64,000 nt of DNA from Agrostemma githago (Eukaryota; Streptophyta; Magnoliopsida; Caryophyllales; Caryophyllaceae). Shown piece by piece: positions 50,723-62,038 of the stretch. Where the stretch lies: contig OY288259.1 in the NCBI GenBank assembly GCA_958450325.1, positions 22,500,734 to 22,564,733 of the forward strand. The letters run 5' to 3'. Within the stretch, counting starts at the first letter, position 1. Each line of letters begins with the position of its first letter. A model generated the notes under the pieces. It was given only the letters and a program-made list of their open reading frames with translations, ran no database searches and had not been told where the DNA came from. The position numbers and the translations under genes were made by a program.

Positions 50723-51707
50723 ATTAGGCAGACCCGCTTCGCGGCTCCGCCTAATCCAACCCTAAACCCTTTTCCTTATTCAAGGTCACTAAACCCGCAA
50801 GAAACTGAACCCTAAGAGGGTATTGGTGAACCCTGTCGTGGATGTGATTCAAAGATGGGACACTGAACCTTAAGAGTAGGGTACCGCATAAGACGGGACG
50901 GAAAAGGGTTTAGGGTTGGATTAGGCAGACCCGCTTTGCGGCTCCGCCTAATCCAACCCTAAACCCTTTTCCTTATTCAAGGTCACTAAACCCGCAAGAA
51001 ACTGAACCCTAAGAGGGTATTGGTGAACCCTGTCGTGGATGTGATTCAAAGATGGGACACTGAACATTAAGAGTAGGGTACCGCATAAGACGGGATGGAA
51101 AAGGGTTTAGGGTTGGATTAGGCGGACCCGCTTCGCGGCTCCGCCTAATCCAACCCTAAACCCTTTTCCTTATTCTAGGTCACTAAACCCGCAAGAAACT
51201 GAACCCTACGAGGGTATTGGTGAACCCTGTCGTGGATGTGATTCAAAGATGGGACACTGAACCTTAAGAGTAGGGTACCGCATAAGACGGGACGGAAAAG
51301 GGTTTAGGGTTGGATTAGGCGGACCCGCTTCGCGGCTCCACCTAATCCAACCCTAAACCCTTTTCCTTATTCAAGGTCAATAAACCCGCAAGAAACTGAA
51401 CCCTAAGAGGGTATTGATGAACCCTGTCGTGGAAGTGATTCAAAGATGGGACACTGAACCTTAAGAGTAGGGTACCGCATAAGAGGGGACGGAAAAGGGT
51501 TTAGGGTTGGATTAGGCGGACCCGCGAACCTAATCCGCCTAATCCAACCCTAAACCCTTTTCCTTATTCAAGGTCACTAAACCCGCAAGAAACTGAACCC
51601 TAAGAGGGTATTGGTGAACCCTGTCGTGGATGTGATTCAAACATGGGACACTGAACCTTAAGAGTAGGGTACCGCATAAGACGGGACGGAAAAGGGTTTA
51701 GGGTTGG
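50723..51707. repeat. HOR unit L1, 5 monomers (985 bp)
   Basis: ggcagac, ggcagac with ctttgcgg and gggatgg, a monomer with attctaggtc and ccctacgag, ctccacc/ggtcaat with aagagggg, then the gcgaac-tip monomer at 51511. Four of the five have clear counterparts 985 bp later. Confidence 0.76.
51511..51707 (+). repeat. S-like monomer restored to 197 bp by a tip duplication
   Basis: The tip reads gcgaacctaatccgcctaatcc: the S-type gcgaa followed by cctaatcc twice, separated by one g. The 9-bp direct duplication exactly offsets the 9-bp S deletion. The body has ctgtcg and aaaccctttt, not the S-linked ctatcg and aaacccc, so the right part is from a full-length monomer. Confidence 0.85.
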
Positions 51708-52683
51708 ATTAGGCAGACCCGCTTCGCGGCTCCGCCTAATCCAACCCTAAACCCTTTTCCTTATTCAAGGTCACTAAACCCGCAAGAAACTGAACCCTAA
51801 GAGGGTATTGGTGAACCCTGTCGTGGATGTGATTCAAAGATGGGACACTGAACCTTAAGAGTAGGGTACCGCATAAGACGGGACGGAAAAGGGTTTAGGG
51901 TTGGATTAGGCAGACCCGCTTCGCGGCTCCGCCTAATCCAACCCTAAACCCTTTTCCTTATTCAAGGTCACTAAACCCGCAAGAAACTGAACCCTAAGAG
52001 GGTATTGGTGAACCCTGTCGTGGATGTGATTCAAAGATGGGACACTGAACCTTAAGAGTAGGGTACCGCATAAGACGGGATGGAAAAGGGTTTAGGGTTG
52101 GATTAGGTGGACCCGCTTCGCGGCTCCGCCTAATCCAACCCTAAACCCTTTTCCTTATTCTAGGTCACTAAACCCGCAAGAAACTGAACCCTACGAGGGT
52201 ATTGGTGAACCCTGTCGTGGATGTGATTCAAAGATGGGACACTGAATCTTAAGAGTAGGGTACCGCATAAGACGGGACGGAAAAGGGTTTAGGGTTGGAT
52301 TAGGCAGACCCGCTTCGCGGCTCCGCCTAATCCAACCCTAAACCCTTTTCCTTATTCAAGGTAACTAAACCCGCAAGAAACTGAACCCTAAGAGGGTATT
52401 GGTGAACCCTGTCGTGGATGTGATTCAAAGATGGGACACTGAACCTTAAGAGTAGGGTACCGCATAAGAGGGGACGGAAAAGGGTTTAGGGTTGGATTAG
52501 GCGGACCCGCGAACCTAATCCAACCCTAAACCCCTTTCCTTATTCAAGGTCACTAAACCCGCAAGAAACTGAACCCTAAGAGGGTATTGGTGAACCCTAT
52601 CGTGGATGTGATTCAAAGATGGGACACTGAACCTTAAGAGTAGGGTACCGCATAAGACGGGACGGAAAAGGGTTTAGGGTTGG
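51708..52683. repeat. HOR unit L2, 5 monomers (976 bp)
   Basis: Counterpart of the preceding unit: ggcagac, ggcagac with gggatgg, attctaggtc/ccctacgag, aagagggg, and a true S monomer. The 9-bp length difference is wholly in the last member. Confidence 0.76.
52496..52683 (+). repeat. Short monomer S, 188 bp (isolated)
   Basis: The only S copy right of 24.7 kb. It has aaacccc and ccctatcg but ggtgaacc rather than attagtg, so it resembles the S copies of the first 4 kb more than those near 7-25 kb. Confidence 0.92.
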
Positions 52684-53274
52684 ATTAGGCGGACCCGCTT
52701 TGCGGCTCCGCCTAATCCAACCCTAAACCGTTTTCCTTATTCAAGGTCACTAAACCCGCAAGAAACTGAACCCTAAGAGGGTATTGGTGAACCCTGTCGT
52801 GGATGTGATTCAAAGATGGGACACTGAACCTTAAGAGTAGGGTACCGCATAAGACGGGACGGAAAAGGGTTTAGGGTTGGATTAGGCGGACCCGCTTCGC
52901 GGCTCCGCCTAATCCAACCCTAAACCCTTTTCCTTATTCAAGGTAACTAAACCCGCAAGAAACTGAATCCTAAGAGGGTATTGGTGAACCCTGTCGTGGA
53001 TGTGATTCAAAGATGGGACACTGAACCTTAAGAGTAGGGTACCGCATAAGACAGGACGGAAAAGGGTTTAGGGTTGGATTAGGCGGACCCGCTTCGCGGC
53101 TCCGCCTAATCCAACCCTAAACCCTTTTCCTTATTCAAGGTCACTAAACCCGCAAGAAACTGAACCCTAAGAGGGTATTGGTGAACCCTGTCGTGGATGT
53201 GATTCAAAGATGGGACACTGAACCTTAAGAGTAGGGTACCGCATAAGACGGGACGGAAAAGGGTTTAGGGTTAG
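52684..53274. repeat. Three monomers between HOR domains
   Basis: ctttgcgg with aaaccgtttt at 52684, a ggtaact/gaatcc/gacagg monomer at 52881, and n at 53078 ending gggttagatt. I see no larger repeat here. Confidence 0.75.
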
Positions 53275-54012
53275 ATTAGGCGGACCCGCTTCGCGGCTCC
53301 GCCTAATCCAACCCTAAACCCTTTTCCTTATTCAAGGTCACTAAACCCGCAAAAAACTGAACCCTAAGAGGGTATTGGTGAACCCTGTCGTGGATGTGAT
53401 TCAAAAATGGGACACTGAACCTTAAGAGTAGGGTACCGCATAAGACGGGACGGAAAAGGGTTTAGGGATGGATTAGGCGGACCCGCGAAAAACCCGCAAG
53501 AAACTGAACCCTAAGAGGGTATTGGTGAACCCTGTCGTGGATGTGATTCAAAGATGGGACACTGAACCTTAAGAGTAGGGTACCGCATAAGACGGGACGG
53601 AAAAGGGTTTAGGGTTGGATTAGGCAGACCCGCTTCGCGGCTCCGCCTAATCCAACCCTAAACCCTTTTCCTTATTCAAGGTCACTAAACCCGCAAGAAA
53701 CTGAACCCTAAGAGGGTATTGGTGAACCCTGTCGTGGATGTGATTCAAAGATGGGACACTGAACCTTAAGAGTAGGGTACCGCATAAGACGGGACGGAAA
53801 AGGGTTTAGGGTTGGATTAGGCAGACCCGCTTCGCGGCTCCGCCTAATCCAACCCTAAACCCTTTTCCTTATTCAAGGTCACTAAACCCGCAAGAAACTG
53901 AACCCTAAGAGGGTATTGGTGAACCCTGTCGTGGATGTGATTCAAAGATGGGACACTGAACCTTAAGAGTAGGGTACCGCATAAGACGGGACGGAAAAGG
54001 GTTTAGGGTTAG
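53275..54012. repeat. HOR unit M1, 4 monomers (738 bp) with truncated member
   Basis: N with cgcaaaaaactg (197), truncated (147), ggcagac (197), ggcagac (197), ending gggttagatt. Confidence 0.88.
53472..53618 (+). repeat. Truncated monomer, 147 bp
   Basis: The sequence runs acccgcgaa directly into aaacccgcaag. Compared with an S monomer, exactly 41 bp are missing, covering the whole right palindrome arm and the ggtcact segment. Without a right arm this junction cannot form the hairpin. Confidence 0.9.
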
Positions 54013-54750
54013 ATTAGGCGGACCCGCTTCGCGGCTCCGCCTAATCCAACCCTAAACCCTTTTCCTTATTCAAGGTCACTAAACCCGCAAAAAACTGAAC
54101 CCTAAGAGGGTATTGGTGAACCCTGTCGTGGATGTGATTCAAAAATGGGACACTGAACCTTAAGAGTAGGGTACCGCATAAGACGGGACGGAAAAGGGTT
54201 TAGGGATGGATTAGGCGGACCCGCGAAAAACCCGCAAGAAACTGAACCCTAAGAGGGTATTGGTGAACCCTGTCGTGGATGTGATTCAAAGATGGGACAC
54301 TGAACCTTAAGAGTAGGGTACCGCATAAGACGGGACGGAAAAGGGTTTAGGGTTGGATTAGGCAGACCCGCTTCGCGGCTCCGCCTAATCCAACCCTAAA
54401 CCCTTTTCCTTATTCAAGGTCACTAAACCCGCAAGAAACTGAACCCTAAGAGGGTATTGGTGAACCCTGTCGTGGATGTGATTCAAAGATGGGACACTGA
54501 ACCTTAAGAGTAGGGTACCGCATAAGACGGGACGGAAAAGGGTTTAGGGTTGGATTAGGCAGACCCGCTTCGCGGCTCCGCCTAATCCAACCCTAAACCC
54601 TTTTCCTTATTCAAGGTCACTAAACCCGCAAGAAACTGAACCCTAAGAGGGTATTGGTGAACCCTGTCGTGGATGTGATTCAAAGATGGGACACTGAACC
54701 TTAAGAGTAGGGTACCGCATAAAACGGGACGGAAAAGGGTTTAGGGTTGG
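54013..54750. repeat. HOR unit M2, 4 monomers (738 bp) with truncated member
   Basis: Repeats the preceding 738 bp including the cgcaaaaaactg marker and the 147-bp member. A private cataaaacggg lies near 54722, and the last tail reverts to gggttggatt. Confidence 0.88.
54210..54356 (+). repeat. Truncated monomer, 147 bp (second copy)
   Basis: Same breakpoint as the copy 738 bp upstream, so one deletion was amplified with the 4-mer. Confidence 0.9.
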
Positions 54751-55735
54751 ATTAGGCGGACCCGCTTCGCGGCTCCGCCTAATCCAACCCTAAACCCTTT
54801 TCCTTATTCAAGGTCACTAAACCCGCAAGAAACTGAACCCTAAGAGGGTATTGGTGAACCCTGTCGTGGATGTGATTCAAAAATGGGACACTGAACCTTA
54901 AGAGTAGGGTACCGCATAAGACGGGACGGAAAAGGGTTTAGGGATGGATTAGGCGGACCCGCTTCGCGGCTCCGCCTAATCCAACCCTAAACTCTTTTCC
55001 TTATTCAAGGTCACTAAACCCGCAAGAAACTGAACCCTAAGAGGGTATTGGTGAACCCTGTCGTGGATGTGATTCAAAGATGGGACACTAAACCTTAAGA
55101 GTAGGGTACCGCATAAGACGGGACGGAAAAGGGTTTAGGGTTGGATTAGGCAGACCCGCTTCGCGGCTCCGCCTAATCCAACCCTAAACTCTTTTCCTTA
55201 TTCAAGGTCACTAAACCCGCAAGAAACTGAACCCTAAGAGGGTATTGGTGAACCCTGTCGTGGATGTGATTCAAAGATGGGACACTGAACCTTAAGAGTA
55301 GGGTACCGCATAAGACGGGACGGAAAAGGGTTTAGGGTTGGATTAGGCGGACCCGCTTCGCGGCTCCGCCTAATCCAACCCTAAACCCTTTTCCTTATTC
55401 AAGGTCACTAAACCCGCAAGAAACTGAACCCTAAGAGGGTATTGGTGAACCCTGTCGTGGATGTGATTCAAAGATGGGACACTGAACCTTAAGAGTAGGG
55501 TACCGCATAAGACGGGACGGAAAAGGGTTTAGGGTTGGATTAGGCAGACCCGCTTCGCGGCTCCGCCTAATCCAACCCTAAACCCTTTTCCTTATTCAAG
55601 GTCACTAAACCCGCAAGAAACTGAACCCTAAGAGGGTATTGGTGAACCCTGTCGTGGATGTGATTCAAAGATGGGACACTGAACCTTAAGAGTAGGGTGC
55701 CGCATAAGACGGGACGGAAAAGGGTTTAGGGTTGG
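54751..55735. repeat. Five monomers, mixed order
   Basis: N, an aaactc monomer with actaaacc, a ggcagac/aaactc monomer, n, and a ggcagac monomer in which gggtacc became gggtgcc near 55698 (KpnI site lost). Confidence 0.72.
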
Positions 55736-56326
55736 ATTAGGCGGACCCGCTTCGCGGCTCCGCCTAATCCAACCCTAAACCCTTTTCCTTATTCAAGGTC
55801 ACTAAACCCGCAAGAAACTGAACCCTAAGAGGGTATTGGTGAAACCTGTAGTGGATGTGATTCAAAAATGGGACACTGAACCTTAAGAGTAGGGTACCGC
55901 ATAAGACGGGACGGAAAAGGGTTTAGGGATGGATTAGGCGGACCCGCTTCGCGGCTCCGCCTAATCCAACCCTAAACCCTTTTCCTTATTCAAGGTCACT
56001 AAACCCGCAAGAAACAGAACCCTAAGAGGGTATTGGTGAACCCTGTCGTGGATGTGATTCAAAGATGGGACACTGAACCTTAAGAGTAGGGTACCGCATA
56101 AGACGGGACGGAAAAGGGTTTAGGGTTGGATTAGGCGGACCCGCTTCGCGGCTCCGCCTAATCAAACCCTAAACCCTTTTCCTTATTCAAGGTCACTAAA
56201 CCCGCAAGAAACTGAACCCTAAGAGGGTATTGGTGAACCCTGTCGTGGATGTGATTCAAAGATGGGACACTGAACCTTAAGAGTAGGGTACCGCATAAGA
56301 CGGGACGGAAAAGGGTTTAGGGTTGG
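55736..56326. repeat. HOR unit N1, 3 monomers (591 bp)
   Basis: N marked by gaaacctgta, n with gaaacagaacc, n with aatcaaaccc. The gaaacctgt marker recurs 591 bp later. Confidence 0.76.
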
Positions 56327-56917
56327 ATTAGGCGGACCCGCTTCGCGGCTCCGCCTAATCCAACCCTAAACCCTTTTCCTTATTCAAGGTCACTAAACCC
56401 GCAAGAAACTGAACCCTAAGAGGGTATTGGTGAAACCTGTCGTGGATGTGATTCAAAAATGGGACACTGAACCTTAAGAGTAGGGTACCGCATAAGACGG
56501 GACGGAAAAGGGTTTAGGGATGGATTAGGCGGACCCGCTTCGCGGCTCCGCCTAATCCAACCCTAAACCCTTTTCCTTATTCAAGGTCACTAAACCCGCA
56601 AGAAACTGAACCCTAAGAGGGTATTGGTGAACCCTGTCGTGGATTTGATTCAAAGATGGGACACTGAACCTTAAGAGTAGGGTACCACATAAGACGGGAC
56701 GGAAAAGGGTTTAGGGTTGGATTAGGCGGACCCGCTTCGCGGCTCCGCCTAATCCAACCCTAAACCCTTTTCCTTATTCATGGTCACTAAACCCGCAAGA
56801 AACTGAACCCTAAGAGGGTATTGGTGAACCCTGTCGTGGATGTGATTCAAAGATGGGACACTGAACCTTAAGAGTAGGGTACCGCATAAGACGGGACGGA
56901 AAAGGGTTTAGGGTTGG
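56327..56917. repeat. HOR unit N2, 3 monomers (591 bp)
   Basis: N with gaaacctgtc, n with ggatttgatt and accaca, n with ttcatggtc. The two n members carry private changes not shared with the previous unit. Confidence 0.74.
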
Positions 56918-57114
56918 ATTAGGCGGACCCGCTTCGCGGCTCCGCCTAATCCAACCCTTAACCCTTTTCCTTATTCAAGGTAACTAAACCCGCAAGAAAC
57001 TGAACCCTAAGAGGGTATTGATGAACCCTGTCGTGGATGTGATTCAAAGATGGGACACTGAACCTTAAGAGTAGGGTACCGCATAAGACAGGACGGAAAA
57101 GGGTTTAGGGTTGG

Positions 57115-58099
57115 ATTAGGCGGACCCGCTTCGCGGCTCCGCCTAATCCAACCCTAAACCCTTTTCCTTATTCAAGGTCACTAAACCCGCAAGAAACTGA
57201 ACCCTAAGAGGGTATTGGTTAACCCTGTCGTGGATGTGATTCAAAGATGGGACACTGAACCTTAAGAGTAGGGTACCGCATAAGACGGGACGGAAAAGGG
57301 TTTAGGGTTGGATTAGGCGGACCCGCTTCGCGGCTCCGCCTAATCCAACCCTAAACCCTTTTCCTTATTCAAGGTCACTAAACCCGCAAGAAACTGAACC
57401 CTAAGAGGGTATTGATGAACCCTGTCGTGGATGTGATTCAAAGATGGGACACTGAACCTTAAGAATAGGGTACCGCATAAGACAGGACGGAAAAGGGTTT
57501 AGGGTTGGATTAGGCGGACCCGCTTCGCGGCTCCGCCTAATCCAACCCTAAACCCTTTTCCTTATTCAAGGTCACTAAACCCGCAAGAAACTGAACCCTA
57601 AGAGGGTATTGGTGAACCCTGTCGTGGATGTGATTCAAAGATGGGACACTGAACCTTAAGAGTAGGGTACCGCATAAGACGGGACGGAAAAGGGTTTAGG
57701 GTTGGATTAGGCAGACCCGCTTCGCGGCTCCGCCTAATCCAACCCTAAACCCTTTTCCTTATTCAAGGTAACTAAACCCGCAAGAAACTGAACCCTAAGA
57801 GGGTATTGATGAACCCTGTCGTGGATGTGATTCAAAGATGGGACACTGAACCTTAAGAGTAGGGTACCGCATAAGACAGGACGGAAAAGGGTTTAGGGTT
57901 GGATTAGGCGGACCCGCTTCGCGGCTCCGCCTAATCCAACCCTAAACCCTTTTCCTTATTCAAGGTCACTAAACCCGCAAGAAACTGAACCCTAAGAGGG
58001 TATTGATGAACCCTGTCGTGGATGTGATTCAAAGATGGGACACTGAACCTTAAGAGTAGGGTACCGCATAAGACAGGACGGAAAAGGGTTTAGGGTTGG
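57115..58099. repeat. HOR unit O1, 5 monomers (985 bp)
   Basis: Order: ggttaacc marker (GTTAAC at 57218), attgatg/agaatagg/gacagg, n, ggcagac/ggtaact/attgatg/gacagg, attgatg/gacagg. Confidence 0.84.
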
Positions 58100-58690
58100 A
58101 TTAGGCGGACCCGCTTCGCGGCTCCGCCTAATCCAACCCTAAACCCTTTTCCTTATTCAAGGTCACTAAACCCGCAAGAAACTGAACCCTAAGAGGGTAT
58201 TGGTTAACCCTGTCGTGGATGTGATTCAAAGATGGGACACTGAACCTTAAGAGTAGGGTACCGCATAAGACGGGACGGAAAAGGGTTTAGGGTTGGATTA
58301 GGCGGACCCGCTTCGCGGCTCCGCCTAATCCAACCCTAAACCCTTTTCCTTATTCAAGGTAACTAAACCCGCAAGAAACTGAACCCTAAGAGGGTATTGA
58401 TGAACCCTGTCGTGGATGTGATTCAAAGATGGGACACTGAACCTTAAGAATAGGGTACCGCATAAGACAGGACGGAAAAGGGTTTAGGGTTGGATTAGGC
58501 GGACCCGCTTCGCGGCTCCGCCTAATCCAACCCTAAACCCTTTTCCTTATTCAAGGTAACTAAACCCGCAAGAAACTGAACCCTAAGAGGGTATTGATGA
58601 ACCCTGTCGTGGATGTGATTCAAAGATGGGACACTGAACCTTAAGAGTAGGGTACCGCATAAGACGGGACGGAAAAGGGTTTAGGGTTGG
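58100..58690. repeat. HOR unit O2, 3 monomers (591 bp)
   Basis: Order: ggttaacc (GTTAAC at 58203), ggtaact/attgatg/agaatagg/gacagg, ggtaact/attgatg. A shortened form of the 5-mer. Confidence 0.84.
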
Positions 58691-59675
58691 ATTAGGCGGA
58701 CCCGCTTCGCGGCTCCGCCTAATCCAACCCTAAACCCTTTTCCTTATTCAAGGTCACTAAACCCGCAAGAAACTGAACCCTAAGAGGGTATTGGTTAACC
58801 CTGTCGTGGATGTGATTCAAAGATGGGACACTGAACCTTAAGAGTAGGGTACCGCATAAGACGGGACGGAAAAGGGTTTAGGGTTGGATTAGGCGGACCC
58901 GCTTCGCGGCTCCGCCTAATCCAACCCTAAACCCTTTTCCTTATTCAAGGTCACTAAACCCGCAAGAAACTGAACCCTAAGAGGGTATTGATGAACCCTG
59001 TCGTGGATGTGATTCAAAGATGGGACACTGAACCTTAAGAATAGGGTACCGCATAAGACAGGACGGAAAAGGGTTTAGGGTTGGATTAGGCGGACCCGCT
59101 TCGCGGCTCCGCCTAATCCAACCCTAAACCCTTTTCCTTATTCAAGGTCACTAAACCCGCAAGAAACTGAACCCTAAGAGGGTATTGGTGAACCCTGTCG
59201 TGGATGTGATTCAAAGATGGGACACTGAACCTTAAGAGTAGGGTACCGCATAAGACGGGACGGAAAAGGGTTTAGGGTTGGATTAGGCAGACCCGCTTCG
59301 CGGCTCCGCCTAATCCAACCCTAAACCCTTTTCCTTATTCAAGGTAACTAAACCCGCAAGAAACTGAACCCTAAGAGGGTATTGATGAACCCTGTCGTGG
59401 ATGTGATTCAAAGATGGGACACTGAACCTTAAGAGTAGGGTACCGCATAAGACAGGACGGAAAAGGGTTTAGGGTTGGATTAGGCGGACCCGCTTCGCGG
59501 CTCCGCCTAATCCAACCCTAAACCCTTTTCCTTATTCAAGGTCACTAAACCCGCAAGAAACTGAACCCTAAGAGGGTATTGATGAACCCTGTCGTGGATG
59601 TGATTCAAAGATGGGACACTGAACCTTAAGAGTAGGGTACCGCATAAGACAGGACGGAAAAGGGTTTAGGGTTGG
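58691..59675. repeat. HOR unit O3, 5 monomers (985 bp)
   Basis: Order: ggttaacc (GTTAAC at 58794), attgatg/agaatagg, n, ggcagac/ggtaact/attgatg, attgatg. It matches the 5-mer 1576 bp upstream rather than the adjacent 3-mer, so the 5+3 composite was duplicated as a block. Confidence 0.84.
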
Positions 59676-60463
59676 ATTAGGCGGACCCGCTTCGCGGCTC
59701 CGCCTAATCCAACCCTAAACCCTTTTCCTTATTCAAGGTCACTAAACCCGCAAGAAACTGAACCCTAAGAGGGTATTGGTTAACCCTGTCGTGGATGTGA
59801 TTCAAAGATGGGACACTGAACCTTAAGAGTAGGGTACCGCATAAGACGGGACGGAAAAGGGTTTAGGGTTGGATTAGGCGGACCCGCTTCGCGGCTCCGC
59901 CTAATCCAACCCTAAACCCTTTTCCTTATTCAAGGTAACTAAACCCGCAAGAAACTGAACCCTAAGAGGGTATTGATGAACCCTGTCGTGGATGTGATTC
60001 AAAGATGGGACACTGAACCTTAAGAATAGGGTACCGCATAAGACAGGACGGAAAAGGGTTTAGGGTTGGATTAGGCGGACCCGCTTCGCGGCTCCGCCTA
60101 ATCCAACCCTAAACCCTTTTCCTTATTCAAGGTCACTAAACCCGCAAGAAACTGAACCCTAAGAGGGTATTGGTGAACCCTGTCGTGGATGTGATTCAAA
60201 GATGGGACACTGAACCTTAAGAGTAGGGTACCGCATAAGACGGGACGGAAAAGGGTTTAGGGTTGGATTAGGCGGACCCGCTTCGCGGCTCCGCCTAATC
60301 CAACCCTAAACCCTTTTCCTTATTCAAGGTAACTAAACCCGCAAGAAACTGAACCCTAAGAGGGTATTGATGAACCCTGTCGTGGATGTGATTCAAAGAT
60401 GGGACACTGAACCTTAAGAGTAGGGTACCGCATAAGACAGGACGGAAAAGGGTTTAGGGTTGG
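59676..60463. repeat. HOR unit O4, 4 monomers (788 bp)
   Basis: Order: ggttaacc (GTTAAC at 59779), ggtaact/attgatg/agaatagg/gacagg, n, ggtaact/attgatg/gacagg. Confidence 0.82.
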
Positions 60464-61054
60464 ATTAGGCGGACCCGCTTCGCGGCTCCGCCTAATCCAA
60501 CCCTAAACCCTTTTCCTTATTCAAGGTCACTAAACCCGCAAGAAACTGAACCCTAAGAGGGTATTGGTTAACCCTGTCGTGGATGTGATTCAAAGATGGG
60601 ACACTGAATCTTAAGAGTAGGGTACCGCATAAGACGGGACGGAAAAGGGTTTAGGGTTGGATTAGGCGGACCCGCTTCGCGGCTCCGCCTAATCCAACCC
60701 TAAACCCTTTTCCTTATTCAAGGTAACTAAACCCGCAAGAAACTGAACCCTAAGAGGGTATTGATGAACCCTGTCGTGGATGTGATTCAAAGATGGGACA
60801 CTGAACCTTAAGAATAGGGTACCGCATAAGACAGGACGGAAAAGGGTTTAGGGTTGGATTAGGCGGACCCGCTTCGCGGCTCCGCCTAATCCAACCCTAA
60901 ACCCTTTTCCTTATTCAAGGTCACTAAACCCGCAAGAAACTGAACCCTAAGAGGGTATTGGTGAACCCTGTCGTGGATGTGATTCAAAGATGGGACACTG
61001 AACCTTAAGAGTAGGGTACCGCATAAGACGGGACGGAAAAGGGTTTAGGGTTAG
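60464..61054. repeat. HOR unit O5, 3 monomers (partial)
   Basis: Order: ggttaacc (GTTAAC at 60567, with gaatctt), ggtaact/attgatg/agaatagg, n. The attgatg and ggttaacc markers end here. Confidence 0.8.
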
Positions 61055-61107
61055 ATTAGGCGGACCCGCTTCGCGGCTCCGCCTAATCTAACCCTAAACC
61101 CTTTTCC
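61035..61107. repeat. Palindrome with matched change in both arms (ttagatt/aatctaa)
   Basis: The left arm has gggttagatt and the right arm aatctaaccc, so both differ from consensus at the same paired position and stay complementary. At 53271 and 54009 the same left-arm change occurs without the partner change. Confidence 0.85.
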
Positions 61108-62038
61108 TTATTCAAGGTCACTAAACCCGCAAGAAACTGAACCCTAAGAGGGTATTGGTGAACCCTGTCGTGGATGTGATTCAAAAATGGGACACTGAAC
61201 CTTAAGAGTAGGGTACCGCATAAGACGGGACGGAAAAGGGTTTAGGGATGGATTAGGCGGACCCGCTTCGCGGCTCCGCCTAATCCAACCCTAAACTCTT
61301 TTCCTTATTCAAGGTCACTAAACCCGCAAGAAACTGAACCCTAAGAGGGTATTGGTGAACCCTGTCGTGGATGTGATTCAAAGATGGGACACTGAACCTT
61401 AAGAGTAGGGTACCGCATAAGACGGGACGGAAAAGGGTTTAGGGTTGGATTAGGCAGACCCGCTTCGTGGCTCCGCCTAATCCAACCCTAAACCCTTTTC
61501 CTTATTCAAGGTCACTAAACCCGCAAGAAACTGAACCCTAAGAGGGTATTGGTGAACCCTGTCGTGGATGTGATTCAAAGATGGGACACTGAACCTTAAG
61601 AGTAGGGTACCGCATAAGACGGGACGGAAAAGGGTTTAGGGTTGGATTAGGCGGACCCGCTTCGCGGCTCCGCCTAATCCAACCCTAAACCCTTTTCCTT
61701 ATTCAAGGTCACTAAACCCGCAAGAAACTGAACCCTAAGAGGGTATTGGTGAACCCTGTCGTGGATGTGATACAAAAATGGGACACTGAACCTTAAGAGT
61801 AGGGTACCGCATATGACGGGACGGAAAAGGGTTTAGGGTTGGATTAGGCAGACCCGCTTCGCGGCTCCGCCTAATCCAACCCTAAACCCTTTTCCTTATT
61901 CAAGGTCACTAAACCCGCAAAAACTGAACCCTAAGAGGGTATTGGTGAACCCTGTCGTGGATGTGATTCAAAGATGGGACACTGAACCTTAAGAGTAGGG
62001 TACCGCATAAGACGGGACGGAAAAGGGTTTAGGGTTAG
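61055..62038. repeat. Five monomers leading into the terminal 3-mer
   Basis: N, an aaactc monomer, a ggcagac monomer with ttcgtggc, and two more. The fifth (61843) is 196 bp because cgcaagaaactg has become cgcaaaaactg. Confidence 0.74.

Noticed and set aside
53472..53618. The 147-bp monomer length equals the nucleosome core length.
   Set aside because: It is fully explained by a 41-bp deletion from a 188-bp monomer; the match to 147 is most likely coincidence.
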